Virus record (IMG/VR): IMGVR_UViG_3300041956_000313 | Location: 28,727 to 92,726 of that record | Source of the DNA: a virus | Strand: one strand, 5' to 3' | DNA length: 64,000 bases | Part shown: positions 7,150-15,294 of the stretch, piece after piece | Position numbering within the stretch: position 1 is the stretch's first letter | How the letters are laid out: each line of letters begins with the position of its first letter | Position numbers and translations under genes: made by a program | Notes under the pieces: generated by a model | The model's database searches: none | The model's input: only the letters and a program-made list of their open reading frames with translations | What the model was told of the DNA's origin: nothing

Positions 7150-7471
7150 GCAGAATGTGCAGATGGAATCAGGACCGGGCGTTGATGTCGAGAGTGACGA
7201 AGTGCAGCCCGATTTCTCGAAAGTGAAGTTCTTTGAGGCAACGTACGACGCCCACTTGCCTCCGTACATCGTGCGTGTGTGGCGCTCGGCACCGTCGTAT
7301 GACGAGGCAGTAAAAACGGACTTCTCTGACGTCAACGCAATCCTTGAGCAGTGCGTCTTCGGGCATGCGGTGCTGCTCGCGGAGCTCACGAAGCTGCCCA
7401 ACGTCACGGCCGTGCAGGTAGTCAGTGACGGCAATAATCTCGGAGTAGTTGCGTACACGGAGTGGCCGTGA
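7142..7471 (+). CDS. Hypothetical protein
   Basis: A 109-residue acidic protein. The first 25 residues look disordered (EQNVQMESGPGVDVESDE) and the rest is alpha/beta (KVKFFEATYDAHLPPYIVRVW). No family is recognised. Its stop overlaps a GTG start (GTGA at 7468). Confidence 0.7.
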   Translation: MSEQNVQMESGPGVDVESDEVQPDFSKVKFFEATYDAHLPPYIVRVWRSAPSYDEAVKTDFSDVNAILEQCVFGHAVLLAELTKLPNVTAVQVVSDGNNLGVVAYTEWP

Positions 7472-7650
7472 GCTCTTTGAAGTTGTTGAAGAGCGGCGCA
7501 CCGGCTTTGAAAGCCGGTGACATCATCACGATCGCCGGACTAAGTGCTCCGCGCCCACCGTGGTATCGTCCCATCAAGTTGTACTGCTGGTGGCGTAATC
7601 CGGTCAGGCCGCTGCAAAAGTTTGTTGTGCGTGAAGCGAGGAACGAATGA
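7468..7650 (+). CDS. Small basic hypothetical protein
   Basis: A 60-residue protein with a GTG start inside the previous stop overlap and an ATGA overlap with the next gene at 7647. The sequence has 'KAGDIITIAGL' and a Trp/Arg-rich stretch (LYCWWRNPVRP). It resembles small beta-barrel openings, but no family is recognised. Confidence 0.6.
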   Translation: MSSLKLLKSGAPALKAGDIITIAGLSAPRPPWYRPIKLYCWWRNPVRPLQKFVVREARNE

Positions 7651-8132
7651 ATCCGATAGAAATACCCGGCGCTAACTCGTCTCTCACGAAACCCAAGAAC
7701 TGGGACGAGGCACGTGACGGTGAGTGCGAGACGCTCAAAGTTCTTACCGGCGTCGATGAGGCAGGACGGCAAATACTAGCAAGCGCGTGGCGGCCGACGA
7801 AGGACGAGTTAGAGGCGCTGAGTCACGGGCATGCCGTTATGCTGACGATTTACGGCCGGTCGCATCCGCCGGTGTGGATCGGTGTGACGCCCACTGCTGT
7901 CGACGTGCCCGTTGAAAACCTGAAGATCGAGGAGATGCAGAAACAGTACTTTCATGACACTGCGAAGCGCGAGATTGAAATTGTGGTGGCGTCACTAGGA
8001 CTTAGTTGGGAGGTCAAGACTCCGGCTGATGTCGTGAAGCTCATGATTCTGTCGTGGTTGCGCGGTCGTGTGTGGCAGGAGACGTATAGTGAGCCGCCCA
8101 CAGCAGAAGCACGCAACGCGGGAGCAACATGA
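7647..8132 (+). CDS. Hypothetical protein
   Basis: A 161-residue protein. The region around residues 45-80 (RPTKDELEALSHGHAVMLTIYGRSHPPVWIGV) resembles a short conserved stretch often annotated only as phage hypothetical. The C-terminal half is helical. It is coupled by ATGA overlaps on both sides. Confidence 0.7.
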   Translation: MNPIEIPGANSSLTKPKNWDEARDGECETLKVLTGVDEAGRQILASAWRPTKDELEALSHGHAVMLTIYGRSHPPVWIGVTPTAVDVPVENLKIEEMQKQYFHDTAKREIEIVVASLGLSWEVKTPADVVKLMILSWLRGRVWQETYSEPPTAEARNAGAT

Positions 8133-8296
8133 ATCTGGTGCCGATGTTGATGCCACGGCCGGTCACGGTGACGCCGCGACGGATTGAGCGCATCGTGTAC
8201 GACGACGAACCGTTTACTTACGATGTGTGCGCCGTGTGCGGCTGTGGCTGGCCGGATCTAGATCCGAATCACAAAGATCCTTGTGAGGACAAATGA
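8129..8296 (+). CDS. Small zinc-ribbon-like protein next to dpdA
   Basis: A 55-residue protein with four cysteines, three of them clustered as C-A-V-C-G-C-G-W-P and one near the end (HKDPCED). This suggests a small zinc knuckle. The start overlaps the upstream stop and the stop overlaps the dpdA-like start (ATGA at 8293), so it is co-translated with the transglycosylase. A partner role is possible but unproven. Confidence 0.6.
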   Translation: MNLVPMLMPRPVTVTPRRIERIVYDDEPFTYDVCAVCGCGWPDLDPNHKDPCEDK

Positions 8297-9102
8297 TTCA
8301 CTATCACGGTGCCGACATCACGCCACAGGAAGTCGGTAGAGCAGCACTCAAAGGCAAGCACGTGCTGTTCAGTTTTCTGAGCCCGCGTGACATCAAGCAC
8401 GTCACTGGACTCTGTCAGTCTTACGTGTTCGATTGCGGCGCCTACAACGCGTTCACGTCGGGCAAGCCGATCACGGAGTGGGAGCCGTACTACGATTGGG
8501 TCGATGAGTGGCGGCATCATCCGGGCTTCGACTGGGCGGTGATTCCTGATGTCATTGACGGTGACGAGCGCGCGAACCGCAGGCTGTTAGACGAATGGTG
8601 CAAGCGGTTCGACGACGTGAATCGTGCTCCCTGGGCGAAGGCATACTCAATGGGTGTGCCGGTGTGGCATCCGCACGAGTCGATGCACTATCTGCGGACG
8701 CTCGCAGCGAATTTCCGTACGGTTGCAATCGGTGGCAGCCGGCGCTTCCCACTCGGACGCAAAGCGTGGTGGCACCGGATCGATGAAGCGTTTCGCACGC
8801 TGAGCCTCGAGGACGGCACGATGACGTGTCGTGTGCATGGCATGCGGATGCTCAACCCGAAATACGTGAGCCGCTTGCCGATGTCGTCGGCTGACTCGTC
8901 GAGTGCCGCTCGCAATGGCAACAACCGCGCACACGGGCGCGGCAGCTTTCATGCACCGACACTCACACGTGTGCGACAAATCATCGATCGACTAGAGGCG
9001 TATAACTCACCGGCACGCTATGTGCCTCAAGTAATCACGCACAACCATCTTTTCAGTGACGCCTATGTCTTACCCAAACTGCAAAAACGGCCGCGCAAGT
9101 AA
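8293..9102 (+). CDS. dpdA: DpdA-like DNA 7-deazaguanine transglycosylase (TGT superfamily)
   Basis: A 269-residue protein resembling short phage DpdA proteins, relatives of tRNA-guanine transglycosylase that exchange guanine in DNA for preQ0 or a relative. Visible motifs: FDCGAYNAF at residues 46-54, which fits the TGT-type D-S-G-A/G-F nucleophile-side strand; AVIPDVI; VPVWHPHE; VAIGG; HGMRMLN; and an S-A-D-S-S-S segment near residues 200-205, typical of the 'S.DSxSW' region. QueF, Gat-QueC and QueE genes elsewhere in the window make a DNA-modification role likely. The exact subfamily and base cannot be fixed by eye. Confidence 0.8.
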   Translation: MIHYHGADITPQEVGRAALKGKHVLFSFLSPRDIKHVTGLCQSYVFDCGAYNAFTSGKPITEWEPYYDWVDEWRHHPGFDWAVIPDVIDGDERANRRLLDEWCKRFDDVNRAPWAKAYSMGVPVWHPHESMHYLRTLAANFRTVAIGGSRRFPLGRKAWWHRIDEAFRTLSLEDGTMTCRVHGMRMLNPKYVSRLPMSSADSSSAARNGNNRAHGRGSFHAPTLTRVRQIIDRLEAYNSPARYVPQVITHNHLFSDAYVLPKLQKRPRK

Positions 9103-9370
9103 GTGTGGCATGCGTGACCCCGTCGGAGTCTTCGACGTGCAACGTGACGTGCTTCGAGCACTGAGCGGTGAGGAGATGGGCAGTGCTTTGCGCAAGGCAT
9201 TGCACACACTTGCTACGGCGTATGCAAAGCGACTCAGCAAGGGTGACAGCTTTGTCGAAGGTTTCAAACATGGTCATTTGTTCGTCACGTTGCGCACGAC
9301 GAGCAAATTTTACCCACGCAACAACAGGAGATTGTATGTCCTCCCGCGACTCAACCCCCGTGCTCGCTAA
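9065..9370 (+). CDS. Hypothetical protein
   Basis: A 101-residue basic protein. The ATG at 9065 overlaps the end of the dpdA-like gene by 38 bases. An in-frame GTG at 9056 is an alternative start. A helical centre (EEMGSALRKALHTLATAYAKRL) is followed by a strand-rich end. It overlaps the next gene by 35 bases. No family is recognised. Confidence 0.6.
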   Translation: MSYPNCKNGRASKCGMRDPVGVFDVQRDVLRALSGEEMGSALRKALHTLATAYAKRLSKGDSFVEGFKHGHLFVTLRTTSKFYPRNNRRLYVLPRLNPRAR

Positions 9371-10613
9371 GAAAGCTTGTCCGTTCTGTTCGTTAGGAAC
9401 GTCAGCGCTCATCATTCAGAGCTCGAAAGAAATGCTGCCTGTGCCAGATGCTTGCGTTGTTGAGATGTGGGCAGTTATTTGCAGTGTGCACAAGGGAGGA
9501 TGCGGCGCTTCAGGTGGGTACTATCTCAGTCCGAATGAAGCTGTGACGAAGTGGAACACACGTGTCGTCAAGTCGTGCGTGATGGTAGAGGCAGAGGCTG
9601 CTGCAATGGATGCGGCTGATGTGCAGCTCACGTCGCATGAGGCGGAGGTGACCCATGTCATAGTTGAGGGCAAGTTGTTTGTCCCTGCGCCGTTTCACGA
9701 TGTGCCCACGCCTATGCTTTTGCAGTGTCCGGAGTGCAAGCAGCAACACATTGACGTGCCTGACGACTCGTGCAAGAACTGCGGCAATACATATCGAACG
9801 GCGTCACATCATGTGACAGTAGAGAATAGCGGTGCGTGTTGCGCTCATCCGGAGAAATGGGACAATCCGCCGCACAAGACACACCGCTGCAAGTTCTGCG
9901 GTCACAAGTGGCGGCCATTTCCGTTTCCGTCTTTCGGCGTCACCGAGGAAGAAATCCGGAAGTTCTGGTCGCAGCTCAGTGACAAGGACTGGGACGAAGC
10001 TCTGTCGATGGCAAACGAGATGGTCAACTCGCCGGAGGCAAAGACCGCGGCGATAGTCGAGCTCGTGCAGTCGTCGGGTTTCAAGAAGATCGGCTTGCAG
10101 ATGAATCTGTGGGCACGCTTCTTGCGCGAGCCCGCTGATCAAGTCGATCACATACGCCTTGCCTTCATCGACACGAACGGCGCGCAATTCGGTGACAGCA
10201 TTCCGTGGGACCAGTTCCTCAGCAGTGTCATGCAGCTCTGCGGAGTCGAGGCAGCACGAGCAGATTTGCTGATTACTGCTTTCAAGAATGATTACCCGAT
10301 CACGATCGAGATGGACCCAGGCGACAAGTACAAACTCGAAGCCGTGCCCCTCGCGGACATCGATGCAGAAGCACGCGACCCTGTGCACGAGGAGAATGGC
10401 AAATGGTATTTTTGGGAAGAGACGTGGGCAGACAGGCAGGGACCGTTCGATACTGAGCTTCAAGCGCGCAACGCGTGTGAGCAGTATGCGCAAGCACTCG
10501 TGGGAGATGCGACACGAGGATGGCTAGAGACTTTGCAGAAGATCACGCGTGATGGATCACGCAGTGCTGGGCAGATAGTTCCGATACGCAAGCCCTCTAC
10601 ACCGCAAGATTGA
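9336..10613 (+). CDS. Lar-like restriction-alleviation zinc protein, multidomain
   Basis: A 425-residue protein with the start set by AACAGGAG before ATG 9336. Residues 12-70 look like the Lar restriction-alleviation fold: A-CPFC at 14-18, then C..HKGGCGASGG, then 'NEAVTKWN'. Two more CxxC pairs follow around residues 130-150 (CPEC, CKNCGN) and 175-200 (CKFCGHKW). The remaining 220 residues are helical with no recognised family. Lar proteins modulate type I restriction. In a phage that also appears to modify its DNA, this would be a second layer of protection. The Lar call is by motif only. Confidence 0.6.
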   Translation: MSSRDSTPVLAKKACPFCSLGTSALIIQSSKEMLPVPDACVVEMWAVICSVHKGGCGASGGYYLSPNEAVTKWNTRVVKSCVMVEAEAAAMDAADVQLTSHEAEVTHVIVEGKLFVPAPFHDVPTPMLLQCPECKQQHIDVPDDSCKNCGNTYRTASHHVTVENSGACCAHPEKWDNPPHKTHRCKFCGHKWRPFPFPSFGVTEEEIRKFWSQLSDKDWDEALSMANEMVNSPEAKTAAIVELVQSSGFKKIGLQMNLWARFLREPADQVDHIRLAFIDTNGAQFGDSIPWDQFLSSVMQLCGVEAARADLLITAFKNDYPITIEMDPGDKYKLEAVPLADIDAEARDPVHEENGKWYFWEETWADRQGPFDTELQARNACEQYAQALVGDATRGWLETLQKITRDGSRSAGQIVPIRKPSTPQD

Positions 10614-10620
10614 TCGTGAT

Positions 10621-10656
10621 ACGGCCGAGGGTAACGTATGCACCTCGGCCGTTCTC
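10621..10656 (+). terminator. Hairpin terminator
   Basis: Positions 10621-10630 pair perfectly over 10 bp with 10643-10652 around a 12-nt loop, followed by TCTCT. It closes the 6844-10613 operon. The remainder of the gap up to 10896 holds only the promoter-like site at 10827. Confidence 0.65.
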
Positions 10657-10826
10657 TGTGTCACACGGACGGTGACACCACCCACACTGAGATAGCCGAT
10701 TACCAGCGCTCATATTCGCTGGCATGCGCGCTCTGTGTTCTGCTTGCCCGTAGAACAGTCAATAGAACAGTGATATCAAGCACATGCGTCCCGCGCGCCG
10801 TGGTAGGTGCACAACATGTGCACGTG

Positions 10827-10832
10827 TATAAT
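10827..10832 (+). promoter_or_regulatory. Possible promoter -10 (TATAAT) in gap 10653-10896
   Basis: A perfect TATAAT lies 65 bases upstream of the gene at 10897. No good -35 hexamer is found 16-18 bases upstream. The inverted repeat GTGCACAACATGTGCAC immediately before it (about 10808-10823) could be an operator. Being downstream of a terminator and upstream of an operon makes a promoter plausible. Confidence 0.35.
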
Positions 10833-10896
10833 TCTGGTTGCGAACGTCTGCATGTCGCGGACGTTTCTACGGGCAAACGAAAGAGGGCAAATAGCA

Positions 10897-11229
10897 ATGG
10901 CTAACAAACGAGCAAAGCGTCTCGCACGATTGACGCCGGCACAGAAGGAGGCACTCGCGAAGGGCAGGCCGCTCCGCCACGTGAAGCGTCCGGTAGACAT
11001 CACGACGGTCGGCAAGCAGGTGGGCACTACTTGCCTGCTCCACGGCACGATGATGGGTGTGAAGCAGTGCCCCGTGTGCAAGTTGCAGAAAGCAGCACCT
11101 GAAATGTTTGCTGCACTCGTGGCTGTGCGTGATTGGGCGCAGTACGGTACGCACGGCAAGATGCTGCCTGCTGGACTGCGAGACGAAGTTCTTGCGGCGA
11201 TCAAATCTGCGGAGGCCGAGAAACTATGA
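10897..11229 (+). CDS. Hypothetical protein with CxxC
   Basis: A 110-residue basic protein. The start at ATG 10897 follows GAGGG. The N-terminal 35 residues are Lys/Arg-rich (KRAKRLARLTPAQKEALAKG). A CPVCKLQKAAPEM segment and an upstream CLLHG suggest a metal site. No family is recognised. It overlaps the next start by ATGA. Confidence 0.7.
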   Translation: MANKRAKRLARLTPAQKEALAKGRPLRHVKRPVDITTVGKQVGTTCLLHGTMMGVKQCPVCKLQKAAPEMFAALVAVRDWAQYGTHGKMLPAGLRDEVLAAIKSAEAEKL

Positions 11230-11867
11230 AAACTGAAGACGTGTTGACGATTCTGGCCGCGTTGGGCCATGCGGAGGAGCACATACTCAACTGGCGTGAG
11301 CAGCTTCCCAAAGCAACGGTTGTCGGCAACGACTGGCCTCGCTTGGAGAGAGACTTCAACGCTGCAACGAAACTTCTGCGCGCCGAGATGATTGCCAATC
11401 AACGTCGGGAGGGCAGTCGAAGCATTCGAACTCTCTACAAGAAGATAGACAGGAAGACGGAAAAGAAATTTCTCAAACTGCCCTTTGATCCGAATCCTTA
11501 TCGTAGCGCGCAAGCGGCTGACGCTATTTACGTGAAGCTGTGCAAGAAGTACGGCGTCAAGCCGTGGAAGAAGGGCGAGCCCATGCCGATGCCGGATGAT
11601 GAGAATGAGATTCCTCTCGGCAATCTCACCGACGTCTTGCTGGGCAGGGACTGCCGGTACGCTTCGGCAATACTGGGAGAGAAGCGCACGGCTCGCGCTG
11701 TGAAGCGTGCTGTGTCTGCCGCGAAGCGTCCCAAGAAGAAATCCGCTGCCGCACTCGTACGCGAGAAGAAGATGCAGATGCGACGCGACGACAATGCTTT
11801 GTCGGATGCGGAGTTTCTGAAGAAGTACGGCCATGAACGCGCCACGCCCGGTCGCACGAGGTACTGA
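11226..11867 (+). CDS. Helical basic hypothetical protein
   Basis: A 213-residue protein, mostly helical, with a Lys/Arg-rich stretch at about residues 140-185 (RTARAVKRAVSAAKRPKKK). This suggests nucleic-acid binding. No family is recognised. It is co-translated with the preceding gene. Confidence 0.7.
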   Translation: MKTEDVLTILAALGHAEEHILNWREQLPKATVVGNDWPRLERDFNAATKLLRAEMIANQRREGSRSIRTLYKKIDRKTEKKFLKLPFDPNPYRSAQAADAIYVKLCKKYGVKPWKKGEPMPMPDDENEIPLGNLTDVLLGRDCRYASAILGEKRTARAVKRAVSAAKRPKKKSAAALVREKKMQMRRDDNALSDAEFLKKYGHERATPGRTRY

Positions 11868-11868
11868 C

Positions 11869-12945
11869 ATGAACGAACAAGGTGAGGGCATCGTCGACGA
11901 GCTCATCCGGTACTTGGATACGAACAAGCGCATTTATGTACTGTTCGGTCCCAATGGGAATTCATCCTTCAGAGAGATGACAGTCGAGCCGCGCGTGGTG
12001 CCACAGCTCATTGCGTCGGTGAAGTTCCGGCTGCCGACGAACGGGCGTTTTTATCGAGGCGACGAGTTCTACGCGCCGAATGATCGAAACAAGTTTCGCA
12101 TGGATGCAACGGCCACTGAGCTAGACATGCTGCATTACCCTCCTTACACACGGTTCGTGCTTGAGTACGACGTGCGGGGTGATTACTACCCGCATTGGGA
12201 GACTGAGGGTGCAACACCGGAAAAAGTCGTCATCATGTGTGAGCATCTCAAGTCACCCGATGCCGAAGTCAACAAGACTCTTTCAGGCATCGGCTTCAAG
12301 ACATTCGAGTACCGTTCGGCTGATGTGTATGTCGATGAGCGAGTCATTCCGAAGGGCTGGGCGACGAACGGCGTTGCTGCAATCACTGACGACTACGACA
12401 ATCGTGTGACTTCCCCGCACGACAAGAACGTTTATGCGCTTCCGCTCGGCTTCACGAGTCCGAACAAATGGGAACCGCGTGAGGCTGAGCTGAATGCACT
12501 CAGCACGATGTGGATGGAAATCGGAGCACTCTTGCAGTTCTGTGTGGCCGTGCATGCAAAGAAAGGCGTCACGCGCTCCGAGGTGAAGTCGAAGCCGCGG
12601 CGTGCGATGACGATCAAGGGCCGCCGTCTCGGCTACACGTATCACGTGCTCGACATCGATCACGAATACGTCGAGCCAGCTCCGCTCGAAGGCGAGTACA
12701 TTCCGAAGGGTCATCACGCGTCACCGCGCTTCCACATGCGCCGTGCGCACCTGCGCAGGCTGCCGGATCACACGCTCGAAAATCCGCATGTGACGTTTGT
12801 CCGGCAGTGTGCGGTGGGTAACTTGACGCGTGGTGTCGTGGAGAAAGACTATCGTGTCAAAGAGTTTGAGCCTCCGCAGATGTGCACGGTTGAAGAGATT
12901 CAGGAGATTCATCGAATTGGGCACGAGAAGTTCAAGGAGAAGTGA
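11869..12945 (+). CDS. Conserved phage hypothetical protein
   Basis: A 358-residue protein starting one base after the preceding stop. The C-terminal third has a pattern seen in phage proteins of unknown function: 'SPRFHMRRAHLRRLP', then 'VTFVRQCAVGNLTRGVVEKDY'. That region is rich in His and Arg and may contact nucleic acid or another protein. No function is known to me. Confidence 0.72.
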   Translation: MNEQGEGIVDELIRYLDTNKRIYVLFGPNGNSSFREMTVEPRVVPQLIASVKFRLPTNGRFYRGDEFYAPNDRNKFRMDATATELDMLHYPPYTRFVLEYDVRGDYYPHWETEGATPEKVVIMCEHLKSPDAEVNKTLSGIGFKTFEYRSADVYVDERVIPKGWATNGVAAITDDYDNRVTSPHDKNVYALPLGFTSPNKWEPREAELNALSTMWMEIGALLQFCVAVHAKKGVTRSEVKSKPRRAMTIKGRRLGYTYHVLDIDHEYVEPAPLEGEYIPKGHHASPRFHMRRAHLRRLPDHTLENPHVTFVRQCAVGNLTRGVVEKDYRVKEFEPPQMCTVEEIQEIHRIGHEKFKEK

Positions 12946-13400
12946 TGTCAAGGTCAGCAGGAGTCGGGCAGCCGATTCGGTTTCTTTGTACGAAGTGCCG
13001 CAGTCACAGAGCCTGGACGCTACGTCACGGCGGCAGGACGGGAGTCAGAGGCAGCCGCTGGCACATCACCGGCTGGCGCAGAGAGTCACGAGCTCCGCGC
13101 GGCAATGCAGGCGGTCGCAGTGATCCGAGTTACGTATATCAATATCGGTGTGCAACTTGCGGACATGTCGGCTGGTCGCGGCACATAGAAGTCTCACGGG
13201 CATGGCATCACTGGCATGTGAACGTCGCGCACTCAGGCCGTGCCGGTGAGGCGCAGCAGTGCATTATGGAGGGACTATGGGTTCTTCACGTAGCAATGAG
13301 TGGTGGGAAGAGCGAAACGAGCGGCAGGCAGCGCTCATTGAAGAGCTGTCAGCAAAGCAGCTTTACGAACAGACATCGAGCGCGAAAGACGGCAAGGTAA
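12945..13400 (+). CDS. Zinc-finger-like small protein with long 3' overlap
   Basis: A 151-residue frame whose ATG overlaps the previous stop (TGATG). It has two CxxC pairs, CTKCRSH near residue 14 and CATCGHVGW near residue 68, forming a likely zinc ribbon. The last 41 codons overlap the next gene in another frame and look like a shadow reading of it, so the functional domain is probably residues 1-105. Confidence 0.55.
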   Translation: MSRSAGVGQPIRFLCTKCRSHRAWTLRHGGRTGVRGSRWHITGWRRESRAPRGNAGGRSDPSYVYQYRCATCGHVGWSRHIEVSRAWHHWHVNVAHSGRAGEAQQCIMEGLWVLHVAMSGGKSETSGRQRSLKSCQQSSFTNRHRARKTAR

Positions 13401-13516
13401 TAGCGATACGCAAAGCGTTCGAGCAGCATCGAGGTTTGTCAGATAAGCAACGTGCAGTGCTCGCCGGATGGCTTGCCGAACGGGAGATGGAAGATGCGGA
13501 GGACGAAGAGAGCTGA
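13277..13516 (+). CDS. Small acidic helical protein
   Basis: A 79-residue protein with ribosome site GGAGGG before ATG 13277. It is a helical, charged protein (EWWEERNERQAALIEEL) ending in an acidic tail (EDAEDEES). It overlaps the zinc protein by 124 bases. Its ribosome site and composition are better than those of the overlapping tail. Confidence 0.65.
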   Translation: MGSSRSNEWWEERNERQAALIEELSAKQLYEQTSSAKDGKVIAIRKAFEQHRGLSDKQRAVLAGWLAEREMEDAEDEES

Positions 13517-13694
13517 TCATTTGGGACGGAACAAAGTGCTGTGGGTTTCGGCGCCCAAGCTACGTCCGCATATTCGTTTTTCGCATGGCAGGTGGCGAGT
13601 CTATAACTGGAACTGGCCGGTCATGGATTCACTCGGCTACGTGAAGAAGGCACAAGAATTCTGTGAACGATTGAACGAGGAGAAGGTAGAATGA
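13494..13694 (+). CDS. Small basic protein
   Basis: A 66-residue protein. The start at ATG 13494 lies within the end of the previous gene, and its stop overlaps the start of queF (GAATGATG). It is rich in Arg and Trp ([15 protein letters not shown]). No family is recognised. Confidence 0.6.
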   Translation: MRRTKRADHLGRNKVLWVSAPKLRPHIRFSHGRWRVYNWNWPVMDSLGYVKKAQEFCERLNEEKVE

Positions 13695-14119
13695 TGAAGC
13701 GTGAAGAGTTCAAAGGTCTCGAAGTGTTTGACGCACCCTTTGCGGTCGGCAGTGAGAACCTGATTCACATCACAGTACCGGAGTTCACATGCTTGTGCCC
13801 GAAGACTGGGCAACCGGACTTCGGCAAGATCGAACTGCATTACCTGCCCCGCCGGCATTGTGTCGAGCTGAAATCACTGAAGCTCTACATGTGGACGTTC
13901 CGTGATAAAGGCGCGTTTCACGAAGCGGTGACGAACGAAATAGCCGACACGATCGGCGTTGCCATCAGCCCTCTGTGGATGCAGCTAACCGCGCGCTTCT
14001 TCGTGCGCGGTGGTATCTACACGACTGTCACGGCGGTGCGCGGCGACTCCGAGTTCAGGGAGAGGCATTTCAAGATACTGCCAGACACGTCTCGCGACGG
14101 CTCGGAAAACTACGTATGA
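13691..14119 (+). CDS. queF: QueF, 7-cyano-7-deazaguanine (preQ0) reductase
   Basis: A 142-residue protein of the short (unimodular) QueF type. The motif C36-PKTGQP-D43 carries the catalytic Cys and Asp, and E78 follows in GAFHE. The QueF signature E59-LKSLKLY, linked to NADPH binding, is intact, as is RGGIYTTV near residue 113. QueF reduces the nitrile of preQ0 to the aminomethyl of preQ1 with two NADPH. QueF-like amidinotransferases differ in that signature, so reductase activity is favoured. In a phage with a DpdA-like gene this points to preQ1-type bases in DNA. It is coupled to the next gene by ATGA. Confidence 0.92.
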   Translation: MMKREEFKGLEVFDAPFAVGSENLIHITVPEFTCLCPKTGQPDFGKIELHYLPRRHCVELKSLKLYMWTFRDKGAFHEAVTNEIADTIGVAISPLWMQLTARFFVRGGIYTTVTAVRGDSEFRERHFKILPDTSRDGSENYV

Positions 14120-14700
14120 AGATCGCCGCCGCTGAACTTCGCATGCAGTACGTGCTGCCCAGCAAACTGCTTGCGAAGTATGCACTGATGAGGCTGGTGG
14201 AGGTGGTGGTGATGCCGGCCGCGTATGGCCTGCCCTGGTGGCAGGCCGAGCAGCACATCATCCTCACATTCATTCCGAGTGAAGCGAAGCCTCTGCCTGC
14301 AGATTCACAGTACGATCAGCGCGAGGACCTGGGCAAGACGTGTAGCTCGTGTGGGCAGTGCTGCACGCGTCTGCCTGATCATCAGATTGCCATTTACATG
14401 ACGCGCATGGAACGTGCACGGGCAGAGATGGCAGGCTTTCCGATTTGGGAAGGAGTCTCCGGAGTCATCCGGATTGATGATTGCAAGTTTGACGTGCTGC
14501 GTACGAAGGAGAACGGAGACTGCCATTTCCTCGGTTCGCAGGGATGCACACTCGGGGACCACAAACCACTTTGGTGCAAACTGTACTACTGCGAGAAGCA
14601 CTATGGTGGGCACTATCCATTCGAGACCGTTGTACCACCTCCGGTGCTCCCTTCTGCGAAGCGATCGGAACCGCAGACGGACGAGACTGGGTCCAGTTGA
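14116..14700 (+). CDS. YkgJ-type cysteine-cluster protein
   Basis: A 194-residue protein. The region C-SSC-GQCC near residue 75 followed by '[24 protein letters not shown]' spacing near residues 135-158 fits the YkgJ / zinc- or iron-chelating cysteine-cluster family. The N-terminal 65 residues are unrelated (helical, then hydrophobic). The start overlaps the queF stop. The metal and function of YkgJ proteins are unknown; adjacency to queF may or may not be meaningful. Confidence 0.7.
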   Translation: MKIAAAELRMQYVLPSKLLAKYALMRLVEVVVMPAAYGLPWWQAEQHIILTFIPSEAKPLPADSQYDQREDLGKTCSSCGQCCTRLPDHQIAIYMTRMERARAEMAGFPIWEGVSGVIRIDDCKFDVLRTKENGDCHFLGSQGCTLGDHKPLWCKLYYCEKHYGGHYPFETVVPPPVLPSAKRSEPQTDETGSS

Positions 14701-14721
14701 ACGCGCGGCACTGAGCGCGTT
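14700..14721 (+). terminator. Small hairpin
   Basis: AACGCGC (14700-14706) pairs with GCGCGTT (14715-14721). It lies directly after the YkgJ-like stop and just before the ribosome site of 14735. It has no T-run. It may stabilise the upstream mRNA end or modulate the next start. Confidence 0.4.
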
Positions 14722-14734
14722 ATAAGAGGTCTCT

Positions 14735-14941
14735 ATGCCCGAACCGAAAAACCAGAAACAAGAGCTACTGGACGCGTTCAATTCTCTTGTGAGTGCAGCG
14801 CCTATCGAGTTCTATGCTGATGCAGAGTTTGACGCATGGAACGTAAACATCGCGAGAGTTCGTCAACTGATTGAAGCCTTGCCTGATCCCAATTGCGACT
14901 GCGGTGCGAAGTCTGGTGAACCGCATCAGGTTACGATATGA
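14735..14941 (+). CDS. Small acidic protein with terminal cysteines
   Basis: A 68-residue protein. It is a helical acidic body with a C-terminal C-D-C-G motif (PNCDCGAKSGEPHQV). It overlaps the next start by ATGA. No family is recognised. Confidence 0.65.
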   Translation: MPEPKNQKQELLDAFNSLVSAAPIEFYADAEFDAWNVNIARVRQLIEALPDPNCDCGAKSGEPHQVTI

Positions 14942-15135
14942 ACAGCCCCGTCATAACAGTTGAGAAGATCACGGGCGACACGGTAGTCCTTCGTGTTGAT
15001 CCGTGGTTTGTTCCGGCCACTCGGGAATTGAAAGTGGGTGACAGTCTCAGACTCGACATGCTAGACGCTCCGACCCAAAGGAATGTTTCTCTCGCGCGCA
15101 CGCGTGAAGAGTACAAGCCTGACGCAGCTTGGTGA
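14938..15135 (+). CDS. Small beta-rich protein
   Basis: A 65-residue protein, mostly strands (VITVEKITGDTVVLRVDP, LKVGDSLRLDML). It may be a small barrel. No family is recognised. It is the last gene before a hairpin/promoter gap. Confidence 0.65.
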   Translation: MNSPVITVEKITGDTVVLRVDPWFVPATRELKVGDSLRLDMLDAPTQRNVSLARTREEYKPDAAW

Positions 15136-15181
15136 TTGACATTTGCGGCGTGCCTGTGACTGCAGCGCGCCGCATGTCCCT

Positions 15182-15205
15182 GCACTGAACATCTCTGTTC
15201 AGTCG
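15182..15205 (+). terminator. Hairpins in gap 15136-15294
   Basis: A GC-rich hairpin around 15145-15175 (GCGGCG with CGCCGC) is followed by a clean hairpin, CTGAACA/TGTTCAG, at about 15185-15202 with a TCTC loop. Together they separate the operon ending at 15135 from the one starting at 15295. The T-run is weak. Confidence 0.5.
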
Positions 15206-15217
15206 CTTAACTTCCAC

Positions 15218-15245
15218 TTGTCATTTCTGATCAGCGCGCTATAAG
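15218..15245 (+). promoter_or_regulatory. Sigma70-like promoter, TTGTCA-16-TATAAG
   Basis: A -35-like TTGTCA (15218-15223) and a -10-like TATAAG (15240-15245) are separated by 16 bases. They lie just after the hairpins and 50 bases before the first gene of the pre-terminase operon. Position supports a promoter; the hexamers each deviate from consensus. Confidence 0.45.
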
Positions 15246-15294
15246 CGCCCTCGATGTTGGCTTGGGGTTTGCCGACGTTTGGGGGTTGAAATTA

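Noticed and set aside
10776-11933. Antisense open frame of 385 codons
   Set aside because: It runs opposite to two coupled genes and spans the promoter gap. It is explained by codon bias of the + strand genes.
15262-15294. Upstream extension of the winged-helix gene to 15262
   Set aside because: The extension would start within or next to the promoter -10 region and lacks a ribosome site; ATG 15295 fits better although its own site is weak.
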